7,787 bases of DNA, taken from NCBI GenBank assembly GCA_009838385.1, contig VXRS01000282.1, positions 1 through 7,787 on the forward strand, read 5' to 3'. The stretch's first letter is position 1. Each line of letters starts with the position of its first letter. The position numbers and the translations under genes were made by a program. A model generated the notes under the pieces. The model was not told the origin of the DNA. It searched no databases and saw only the letters and a list, made by a program, of their open reading frames with translations. This DNA is from Dehalococcoidia bacterium. GTDB taxonomy: Bacteria > Chloroflexota > Dehalococcoidia > Tepidiformales > Tepidiformaceae. Positions 1 through 4,847 of this stretch are shown piece by piece.

Positions 1-49
1 GGCATGGTAGAGCGCCGGGCCGTTCCGATATACAGCGCGATAATGGGGG

Positions 50-58
50 TGCTATCAT
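50..58 (+). promoter_or_regulatory. Possible extended -10 promoter element upstream of infC
   Basis: The sequence TGCTATCAT matches an extended -10 (TGnTATNAT). It would start transcription near base 65, about 20 nt before the TTG proposed as the infC start. No convincing -35 hexamer lies at the right distance. A second -10-like GATAAT is present at 39-44. If this promoter is used, starts at 4 or 43 would be excluded for its transcript. This is inference from pattern only. Confidence 0.25.
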
Positions 59-74
59 CCACCGCACGTCTGAC

Positions 75-80
75 GGGGAG
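75..80 (+). promoter_or_regulatory. Shine-Dalgarno sequence that decides the infC start
   Basis: GGGGAG sits 4 nt before the in-frame TTG at 85. The in-frame ATG at 43 has no purine-rich element before it, and the ATG at 4 is too close to the window edge to judge. This site is the main reason for choosing the TTG start. Confidence 0.5.
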
Positions 81-84
81 CAGC

Positions 85-756
85 TTGAGAAAACGACGCT
101 CGAAGGTTCCGCCTAAGCCACCGCCGCCGCAGCCGCGCATTAACGAGCGCATCCGCGTTCCCGAAGTGCGGGTTATCGACGAAGCGGGGCAGCAGGTAGG
201 CGTGCTCCCAACCGCAGACGCAATCGCCATGGCCCGTGACCGTGACGTCGACCTCGTCGAGGTCTCCGGCCAGGCCACACCCCCCGTCGCCCGCCTCATG
301 GACTTTGGCCGCTTCAAGTACGAGCAGTCGAAGAAGGAGAGCGAGGCGCGCAAGCACCAGGCCAAGACCCGCCTGCGTGAAGTGCGCATGAAGCCGAAGA
401 TCGACGTGCACGACATCGACTTCAAGACGCGCACCGTCGAGAAGCTGCTGCGCCAGGGCGACAAGGTGAAGGTGACGGTCATGTTCCGGGGCCGGGAGAT
501 CACCCATCCCCAGATCGGCAAGAACCTCCTCGATCGTATCTTCGACAACCTCGAAGATGTAGCGACGAAGGAGAAGGACGCAGCGCTCGAAGGCCGGCAC
601 ATGTCGATGATCCTGATCCCGGACAAGCGCGGGATCGCGGCTCGGGATCGTGCCGCCCAGGCCGAAGCGGAAGCCCAGAACGGGGCCGCTCCGGCCGCGG
701 AAGAGCCGGAGGGCGAGAGCGGAGAACCGGTAACCGCCGGCGCGTCCGGGGACTAG
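85..756 (+). CDS. infC: Translation initiation factor IF-3
   Basis: IF-3 binds the 30S subunit, blocks premature 50S joining and checks start-codon/initiator-tRNA pairing. From the TTG at 85 the product is 223 residues. The N-domain begins at RINERIRVPEV (residues 18-28) and includes PPVARLMDFGRFKYEQ. A Lys/Arg-rich linker follows, then the C-domain with GDKVKVTVMFRGREITHPQ (about 125-143) and EGRHMSMILIPDK. The TTG start gives 17 residues before RIN, similar to the E. coli protein (about 13), and has a GGGGAG site. Longer in-frame starts at 43 (ATG) and 4 (ATG) are possible but would add an unusual N-terminal extension. After the family core there is a tail of about 42 residues rich in Ala and Glu, absent from E. 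coli IF-3. It is the first gene of the conserved infC-rpmI-rplT operon, 3 nt before rpmI. Function is certain; only the start is open. Confidence 0.96.
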   Translation: MRKRRSKVPPKPPPPQPRINERIRVPEVRVIDEAGQQVGVLPTADAIAMARDRDVDLVEVSGQATPPVARLMDFGRFKYEQSKKESEARKHQAKTRLREVRMKPKIDVHDIDFKTRTVEKLLRQGDKVKVTVMFRGREITHPQIGKNLLDRIFDNLEDVATKEKDAALEGRHMSMILIPDKRGIAARDRAAQAEAEAQNGAAPAAEEPEGESGEPVTAGASGD

Positions 757-759
757 CCA

Positions 760-954
760 GTGCCAAAGATCAAAACCCACAAGGGCGCCGCCTCGCGCTT
801 TCGCGTAACCGGCGGTGGGAAGATCATGCGGATGTACGGCAACCGCCAGAAGTTTCGCCGGAAGAAGCGCAAGCCCGTCCGCGTGAAATACGGCCGAACC
901 GTTCCCGTTTCTGCGTCTCAGTCGCGGACCATCCGCGAGATGCTGGTCAAGTAA
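760..954 (+). CDS. rpmI: 50S ribosomal protein L35
   Basis: A 64-residue basic protein of the large ribosomal subunit. It opens with the family signature MPKIKTHKGAASRFRVTGGG, continues with a Lys/Arg-rich stretch (QKFRRKKRKPVRVKYGR, about residues 30-46) and ends SRTIREMLVK. Length and sequence are typical of L35. The GTG start lies 3 nt after the infC stop, with GGGGA 8 nt upstream inside the end of infC, so translation is probably coupled to infC. It is the middle gene of the infC-rpmI-rplT operon. In several bacteria L20 represses this operon at the rpmI/L35 translation step; no specific binding structure can be proven here. Confidence 0.97.
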   Translation: MPKIKTHKGAASRFRVTGGGKIMRMYGNRQKFRRKKRKPVRVKYGRTVPVSASQSRTIREMLVK

Positions 955-965
955 CCACCCTGCTC

Positions 966-986
966 ACCTGGCCAGGATGGCCGGGT
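966..986 (+). other. Intergenic hairpin between rpmI and rplT
   Basis: ACCTGGCCA (966-974) pairs with TGGCCGGGT (978-986) around a 3-nt GGA loop. This gives nine pairs, one of them a G-U wobble. Only a short TTT run follows, so it is a poor terminator. It ends 6 nt before the AAGGAG of rplT. It could stabilise or process the mRNA, attenuate weakly, or help L20 feedback. The role is unproven. Confidence 0.5.
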
Positions 987-1006
987 TTCACGAAGGAGCC
1001 CACTGA

Positions 1007-1366
1007 ATGAGTCGAGTGAAGCGCGGTGTCACCTCGCACCGCCGCCACAAGAAGATTATCGCGCTGGCCAGGGGCCACCACGGCCAGCGCCATCGCGTCT
1101 TCCGCCGCGCCAACGAGAGCGTCATGCACGCCCTCCGCTACAGCTACGAGGACCGCCGCACCCGCAAGGGCGACTTCCGCCGCCTCTGGATCATCCGCAT
1201 CAACGCCGCCGCCCGTCGCGAAGGCCTCAGCTACTCGCGCCTCATGAACGGCCTGAAGCGGGCCGGCATCGAGCTCGACCGCAAGATGCTCGCGCATCTC
1301 GCCGTCACGCGGCCCGACGCGTTCGCCAGGGTTGCCGAGCGGGCGAAAGAAGCGATCGCCGCCTGA
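1007..1366 (+). CDS. rplT: 50S ribosomal protein L20
   Basis: L20 binds 23S rRNA early in 50S assembly and is a known translational repressor of its own operon in other bacteria. The product is 119 residues, the normal length. It shows the long basic N-terminal helix ([20 protein letters not shown]), the family block [20 protein letters not shown] (about 29-48), and [21 protein letters not shown] (about 50-70), followed by the globular C-domain ([21 protein letters not shown]). The ATG start has AAGGAG at 993-998 with 8 nt spacing, a strong ribosome binding site. It lies 52 nt after rpmI, across a hairpin. It is convergent with the YggT gene, whose stop is only 9 nt away, leaving no room for a terminator between them. 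Confidence 0.98.
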   Translation: MSRVKRGVTSHRRHKKIIALARGHHGQRHRVFRRANESVMHALRYSYEDRRTRKGDFRRLWIIRINAAARREGLSYSRLMNGLKRAGIELDRKMLAHLAVTRPDAFARVAERAKEAIAA

Positions 1367-1375
1367 TCTGCGGCC

Positions 1376-1639
1376 CTAGCCGATTTCTGAGAGCCTGATC
1401 ACCATCTGCTGAAGCACGATCAGCAGCAGGATCGCTGCGAGCGGGCTCAGGTCCAGCATCCCCGTGCTCGGCAGCACCCGCCGGATCGGGTCGATCACCG
1501 GCTCCGTGATCCGGAACAGCACCTGGTAGATCGTGCTGCCCTGGTCGATCGGCAGGAAGCTGATGAGCGCGCGCGCCACGATCGACCACGTCAGGATCGT
1601 GAGAAACGTAAGTGTGAACTGCGCGACGTAGGGGTGCAC
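1376..1639 (-). CDS. YggT family integral membrane protein
   Basis: An 87-residue membrane protein with two hydrophobic segments (about residues 5-28 and 62-83). They flank the family hallmark RITEPVIDPIRRVLP (43-57) and a following LDLSPLAAILLL, which together identify the YggT family. Members are small proteins of the inner membrane, often encoded near cell-division or membrane-organisation genes; the biochemical role is not settled. The start is GTG at 1639, with a GAGG element 9 nt upstream on the minus strand. The gene stands alone here: convergent with rplT and divergent from the acetyltransferase genes across 63 bp. This length and two-segment layout are consistent with a single-repeat YggT protein, shorter than the two-repeat E. 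coli form. Confidence 0.9.
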   Translation of the reverse strand: MHPYVAQFTLTFLTILTWSIVARALISFLPIDQGSTIYQVLFRITEPVIDPIRRVLPSTGMLDLSPLAAILLLIVLQQMVIRLSEIG

Positions 1640-1702
1640 GGCCTGTGGCCTCGTGCCTCAAGGATACCGCAGCACCGGCCTATCCTCGCGTAAAGCCCAT
1701 CG

Positions 1703-2824
1703 ATGCCGAATACTCAATCGATGGAAGCCATCCCCGAACTCCGCACCGAGCGCCTCCTCCTCCGCCCCTTCCACAGCGGCGATGTCGACGACGTGTTTGC
1801 CTACGCCTCGAACCCGGAGTGGTCCCGCTACCTGCCGGTCCCCGACCCCTACACGCGGCGTAACGCGGAGGAGTTTGTGGCGGGGTGCATCCTCGTCGAT
1901 GGCGAGAGGCGCTTCGAGTGGGCCGTCGTTCACGACGGCCGAGTGTCGGGCGGCCTCAGCCTGACCATCCGCCGTCCCGGGGTCGCCGAGTTGGGGTACA
2001 GCATTGCCCGTCCGCTCTGGGGACAGGGCCTCACGACCGAGGCAGCGCGAGCCGTTATCGCACACGCCTTCGAGGAGCTCGGCCTTGTCCGCATCCAGGC
2101 CTTCGCCGATGCCCGCAACACGGCCTCTTGGCGGGTAATGGAGAAGCTGGGGATGGAGCGAGTCGGCGTGGCGCACAGGGACCGCCTTGTCGGTGAAGAG
2201 CGTGTCGACTCGGTCTTCTACGAGCTCCTGCGGGACAACTGGGAGCCGGCCGAGGAGCAGGCTGCCCGGCAGCCCGCGAACGCAGGCCCGCCCGAGATAC
2301 GCACGCCCCGCCTGTTGCTCCGCCCCTACCGGATGGCCGATGTCGACGATGTCTTCGCCAACGCCTCAGACCCGGAGTGGGGCCGCTACATCCAGGTTCC
2401 GGCCCCCTATACCCCGCGCGACGCCGAGGAGTTTGTCGCCCGGGTCGTCCTCACCGATCCTGCGGACAACCTGCGCTGGGCGGTCGTCCACGACGGGCGC
2501 ATGGCGGGGAATGTTGACCTCACTCCCGGCCCTGAGGGTGTAGCCGAGCTGGGCTTCGCCATCGCTCGGCCCCTCTGGGGGCAGGGACTGGTGACGGAGG
2601 CTGCGACGGCGGCCCTCGCCTACGGTTTCGAGTCGCTGAGCCTCGTCCGCGTCTTCGCCTATGCGGTCTCGACCAACGCGGCCTCGCTGCGCGTCATGGA
2701 AAAGCTGGGCATGAAGCGCGAGGGCCTCCTGCGCCGCCATCGCCTGATTCGCGGCGAATACGTGGACGACATCTTCTGCTCCATCCTCCGCGAGGAGTGG
2801 TCACCGCCGGAGACCGGCGAGTGA
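1703..2824 (+). CDS. Tandem two-domain GNAT acetyltransferase (RimJ/RimL type), domains A and B
   Basis: The 373-residue product contains two complete GNAT domains: A at residues 11-180 and B at 197-366. A 16-residue Ala/Glu/Gln/Pro-rich linker (181-196) joins them. Each domain opens PE(L/I)RTxRLLLRP, contains DVDDVFAxASxPEWxRY, and carries the acetyl-CoA motif IARPLWGQGLxTEA (A 101-114, B 287-300). Each also has the RimJ/RimL-like NxASxRVMEKLGM block (A 139-151, B 325-337). GNAT enzymes move acetyl from acetyl-CoA to an amine, such as a protein N-terminus, an antibiotic or a small molecule; the substrate cannot be read from the sequence. Both CoA motifs look intact, so neither domain is an obvious pseudo-domain. 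The first ATG (1703) and a second at 1721 are both possible starts; neither has a clear Shine-Dalgarno site. A TATCCT at 1681-1686 could be a -10. The next gene begins 7 nt after the stop. Confidence 0.93.
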   Translation: MPNTQSMEAIPELRTERLLLRPFHSGDVDDVFAYASNPEWSRYLPVPDPYTRRNAEEFVAGCILVDGERRFEWAVVHDGRVSGGLSLTIRRPGVAELGYSIARPLWGQGLTTEAARAVIAHAFEELGLVRIQAFADARNTASWRVMEKLGMERVGVAHRDRLVGEERVDSVFYELLRDNWEPAEEQAARQPANAGPPEIRTPRLLLRPYRMADVDDVFANASDPEWGRYIQVPAPYTPRDAEEFVARVVLTDPADNLRWAVVHDGRMAGNVDLTPGPEGVAELGFAIARPLWGQGLVTEAATAALAYGFESLSLVRVFAYAVSTNAASLRVMEKLGMKREGLLRRHRLIRGEYVDDIFCSILREEWSPPETGE

Positions 2825-3911
2825 TGCAGTCGTGACCGAACGCCCGCCCGAGATCCGCACCGAGCGCCTGCTGCTGCGCCCCTTCCGCGCGGACGACGTC
2901 GACGACGTGTTCGCGTTTTCTTCCGACCCGGAGTGGGAACGCTACCTTGAGGTTCCCATGCCCTATTCCAGGCGCGACGCCGAAGAGTTCGTGGCTGGTG
3001 CAGTCCTCCTCCCCCCAGGAGGAAAGCTGAGGTGGGCGATCGTCCACGAGGGTCGCGTCTCGGGGTTCGTCAACCTCATGCCTGATGCCGGCGCGGCCGA
3101 ACTCGGCTACGGGATCGCCCGGCCTCTCTGGGGGCAGGGCTTGGTGACCGAGGCTGCCAACGCCGTCCTGCAATACGGGTTCAACTCGCTGGGCCTGGCC
3201 CGCATCTACGCCTACGCGGTGGTCGACAACCGTGCCTCCTGGAAGGTGATGGAGAAGTTGGGGATGCAGCGGGAGGGCTTCCTCCGCCGTCATCGCATGA
3301 TCCGCGGTGAGTACGTGGACGACGTCCTCTACTCGATCGTCCGGGGCGGCTGGTCGCCGTCAGACCAGCAGGCCACCGCAGCGCCCGCCGCAGAAGGCCC
3401 GCCCGAGTTCCACACCGACCGACTCCTCCTCCGCCCCTACCGCATGTCCGATGTCGACGCCGTCTTCGAATACGGGAAGGACCCCGAGTGGGCCCGCTAT
3501 CTCGACGTTCCCCAGCCCTACACGCGTCGCAGCGCCGAAGCGGACGTGGCCCGGGCGGTCCTCGCCGATCCCGACAACGCCCCGATCTGGGCCATCGTCC
3601 ACGAGGACCGCGTGGTCGGCGGCATCAGCCTGTCCGCGTACGGACCTGGCGCCGCCGAGATGGGCTACAGCCTGACTCGATCCCTCTGGGGCCGGGGCCT
3701 GGTGACCGAGGCCGCAGCCGCGATCCTCGCTTTTGGCTTCGAAAAGGCTGGCCTCGCCCGCATCCAGGCCTCGACCGACATCCGCAACGCCGCCTCCTGG
3801 CGAGTCATGGAGAAGGTCGGGATGACCCGCACCGGAATCGCCCGCCAGAACCGCCTCCACCGCGGCTCCCGCGTCGACGACGTCTTCTACGAAGCCCTGC
3901 GCGACGAGTGG
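1733..3911 (+). repeat. Four tandem GNAT modules of about 510 bp, period about 556 bp
   Basis: Four paralogous modules lie at A 1733-2242, B 2291-2800, C 2847-3353 and D 3402-3911. The start-to-start steps are 558, 556 and 555 bp, so the spacing is nearly constant even across the ORF boundary between B and C. All four share PEWxRY, LWGxGLxTEA and ASxxVMEKxGM. The modules have diverged throughout but remain alignable without large gaps. Boundaries were set by eye from conserved protein blocks. Confidence 0.85.
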
Positions 3912-3926
3912 CTCGGGAGCGACTAG
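2832..3926 (+). CDS. Tandem two-domain GNAT acetyltransferase (RimJ/RimL type), domains C and D
   Basis: The 364-residue product has GNAT domain C (residues 6-174), a 16-residue linker rich in Ala, Gln and Pro (175-190) and GNAT domain D (191-360). The acetyl-CoA motifs are IARPLWGQGLVTEA in C (about 95-108) and LTRSLWGRGLVTEA in D (281-294). D therefore differs from the other three domains at several positions around the P-loop-like turn. Both domains keep ASWxVMEKxGM. The GTG start at 2832 is 7 nt after the stop of the previous gene and has no good ribosome binding site of its own, so re-initiation or coupling is likely. The reading frame is open upstream of the GTG and overlaps the end of the previous gene. 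This raises the possibility that both genes descend from, or are, one frameshifted four-domain gene. The substrate is unknown. Confidence 0.92.
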   Translation: MTERPPEIRTERLLLRPFRADDVDDVFAFSSDPEWERYLEVPMPYSRRDAEEFVAGAVLLPPGGKLRWAIVHEGRVSGFVNLMPDAGAAELGYGIARPLWGQGLVTEAANAVLQYGFNSLGLARIYAYAVVDNRASWKVMEKLGMQREGFLRRHRMIRGEYVDDVLYSIVRGGWSPSDQQATAAPAAEGPPEFHTDRLLLRPYRMSDVDAVFEYGKDPEWARYLDVPQPYTRRSAEADVARAVLADPDNAPIWAIVHEDRVVGGISLSAYGPGAAEMGYSLTRSLWGRGLVTEAAAAILAFGFEKAGLARIQASTDIRNAASWRVMEKVGMTRTGIARQNRLHRGSRVDDVFYEALRDEWLGSD

Positions 3927-3943
3927 TGGCTAGTGGCTGGTGC
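3923..3943 (+). repeat. Heptamer repeat, left arm (CTAGTGG-type, three units)
   Basis: Three consecutive 7-bp units read CTAGTGG, CTAGTGG and CTGGTGC. The first unit contains the TAG stop of the upstream acetyltransferase gene, so the repeat begins exactly at the coding end. Confidence 0.7.
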
Positions 3944-3967
3944 CAGAATCCCGACCGGGCTACCCCT

Positions 3968-3995
3968 CACCGACCACCGACCACCAGCCACCGAC
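3968..3995 (+). repeat. Heptamer repeat, right arm (CACCGAC-type, four units)
   Basis: Four consecutive 7-bp units read CACCGAC, CACCGAC, CACCAGC and CACCGAC. The arm is the inverted counterpart of the left arm: CACCAGCCAC at 3982-3991 is the exact reverse complement of GTGGCTGGTG at 3933-3942, giving a 10-bp stem with a 39-nt loop. The cluster lies in the convergent gap between the acetyltransferase and Nudix genes. It may form a transcript 3' structure but lacks a T-run. Confidence 0.7.
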
Positions 3996-4018
3996 CCTGT
4001 TCTCTACGCCTCCCCCTG

Positions 4019-4038
4019 CGGTGGCTTGAACGCTGCCG
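4019..4038 (+). terminator. Weak hairpin at the convergent gene junction
   Basis: CGGTGGC (4019-4025) can pair with GCTGCCG (4032-4038) in plus-strand RNA using two G-U wobbles, with a 6-nt loop. No T-run follows. It is the only hairpin besides the heptamer arms in the 115-bp gap 3927-4041. It is a poor intrinsic terminator and may be chance. Confidence 0.2.
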
Positions 4039-4041
4039 GCT

Positions 4042-4647
4042 TCAGGAGAATTCGTAGAGGCGGGCGGGGCGGTGCGCGCCTTCCTTGCGGGTCTCGTTCG
4101 TCGCCTGGACGATGCCGAGCCCGACCATCCGCCGGCGGAAGTTCCGTTTGTCGACCGGCTCCTCGAGGATCGCCTCGTAGACCCCCTGCAGCTCTCGAAG
4201 CGTGAAGCGGCGCGGCAGGAAGCTGTAGGCCACGTTCGTGTAGGCAAGCTTGTTTCGCAGCCGCTCCCGGGCGTATTCGAGGATGCTTTCGTTCTCGAAC
4301 GCCAGCGAATCGAGGCTTCGAAGGGCGTGCCAGGCCGGGCGCCACTCAAGCTCGCGACGGAGCCGCGCCTGCGCCGCCGGCAGCAGCGCGAAGTAGGCCA
4401 CTACGATGTCCGCGTTGCCCTCGTCCGTCGCGTCGAAGCTGTAGAGCTGCTCGAGGAACACGTCCGTCAGGCCCGTCTCGTCCTGGAGCTTGCGGCTCGC
4501 CGCCCCGTCGAGCGTCTCGTTCGGTTGGAGCAGGCCTCCGGGCAGCGCCCATTCGCCCTGGCAGGGTTCCGCCGCGCGCTCGATCAGGAGCACGGAGAGC
4601 CGTCCCTCCAGCACAGTGAAGATGACCACGACCACCGCGGGCGCCAT
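4042..4647 (-). CDS. nrtR: NrtR-type regulator: Nudix domain plus winged-helix DNA-binding domain
   Basis: From the ATG at 4647 the product is 201 residues. Residues 1-135 form a Nudix fold (VVVIFTVLEGRLSVLLIERA, then GEWALPGGLL). Residues about 138-201 carry the NrtR-type winged helix: YTNVAYSFLPRRFTLRELQ, VYEAILEEPVDKRNFRRRM and a final RPARLYEF. NrtR proteins repress NAD-synthesis or salvage genes and release DNA on binding ADP-ribose-type ligands. The Nudix box reads G38, E44, then RKLQDETGL at 52-60, where the family consensus is REUXEEXGU. Two of the metal-binding acidic positions are therefore changed (E to K at 53, E to D at 56). Hydrolysis is probably lost, consistent with a sensor. 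An in-frame upstream GTG/ATG would add 22 residues outside the fold. A TACACT box 6 nt before this ATG suggests a leaderless message. No NAD gene is in the window, so its targets are unknown. Confidence 0.88.
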   Translation of the reverse strand: MAPAVVVVIFTVLEGRLSVLLIERAAEPCQGEWALPGGLLQPNETLDGAASRKLQDETGLTDVFLEQLYSFDATDEGNADIVVAYFALLPAAQARLRRELEWRPAWHALRSLDSLAFENESILEYARERLRNKLAYTNVAYSFLPRRFTLRELQGVYEAILEEPVDKRNFRRRMVGLGIVQATNETRKEGAHRPARLYEFS

Positions 4648-4653
4648 GCCGCA

Positions 4654-4659
4654 AGTGTA
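4654..4659 (-). promoter_or_regulatory. Likely -10 box of the NrtR-type gene (leaderless)
   Basis: On the minus strand TACACT lies exactly 6 nt before the ATG at 4647, which would place transcription start on the A of the start codon. No Shine-Dalgarno site precedes this ATG. A TTCACC resembling a -35 is at 4680-4685, but the 20-nt spacer is long. Confidence 0.45.
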
Positions 4660-4674
4660 GGACGTGCCGGCGGT

Positions 4675-4696
4675 CGCGGGGTGAAGGCGCCCCGCG
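4675..4696. promoter_or_regulatory. Operator-like inverted repeat between nrtR and the tRNA gene
   Basis: CGCGGGG (4675-4681) and CCCCGCG (4690-4696) are perfect inverted 7-mers separated by 8 nt. They lie between the two divergent promoters, where a repressor could control one or both. Autoregulation by the adjacent NrtR-type protein is possible. GC-rich dyads also arise by chance in such DNA. Confidence 0.3.
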
Positions 4697-4722
4697 GGAT
4701 GTGGCGCAAGCAATCCCGTGCC

Positions 4723-4728
4723 TACAAT
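4723..4728 (+). promoter_or_regulatory. Likely -10 box of the tRNA-Ser / miaB transcript
   Basis: TACAAT matches the TATAAT consensus at five of six positions. It ends 6 nt before the first base of the mature tRNA. The hexamer 17 nt upstream (TGTGGC, 4700-4705) is a weak -35. The flanking bases CCTACAAT resemble CCTACACT of the divergent nrtR promoter, supporting both calls. Confidence 0.55.
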
Positions 4729-4734
4729 GCCTGC

Positions 4735-4826
4735 GGAGGGGTCGCATAGTGGCCTAGTGCGGGCGCCTGCTAAGCGCTTACCGGTGGAAACGTCGGTCGA
4801 GGGTTCGAATCCCTCCCCCTCCGCCA
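4735..4826 (+). tRNA. tRNA-Ser (anticodon GCU)
   Basis: A complete type II cloverleaf that decodes AGC and AGU. The acceptor stem is GGAGGGG (4735-4741) with CCCCTCC (4816-4822), discriminator G 4823 and an encoded CCA (4824-4826). The D-stem is GCA/TGC (4744-4746, 4758-4760). The anticodon stem is GGCGC/GCGCT (4762-4766, 4774-4778) with loop CTGCTAA and anticodon GCT at 4769-4771. The long variable arm has an ACCG/CGGT stem, as expected for serine tRNAs. The T-arm is GAGGG-TTCGAAT-CCCTC (4799-4815). Every stem pairs. The 5' end coincides with the predicted transcription start. miaB begins 21 nt downstream with no terminator between, so a shared transcript is likely. Confidence 0.96.
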
Positions 4827-4847
4827 GTCAGCACCCCCGGAGCACCC

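Noticed and set aside
55..780. Long open frame on the minus strand across infC
   Set aside because: It is a GC-rich shadow of infC, has no family signature, and overlaps a certain gene completely.
1305..1661. Alternative minus-strand frame over the YggT gene
   Set aside because: It overlaps rplT and YggT, is Arg/Pro/Ala-rich without hydrophobic segments, and has no family match.
3923..3995. Heptamer repeat cluster as a CRISPR array
   Set aside because: The units are 7 bp and directly adjacent, with no 25-35 bp repeats, no unique spacers and no cas genes.
4072..4749. Plus-strand open frame of 225 codons opposite the NrtR-type gene
   Set aside because: The minus strand holds a clear Nudix and winged-helix protein, and the plus frame runs into the tRNA gene. 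It is a coding shadow.
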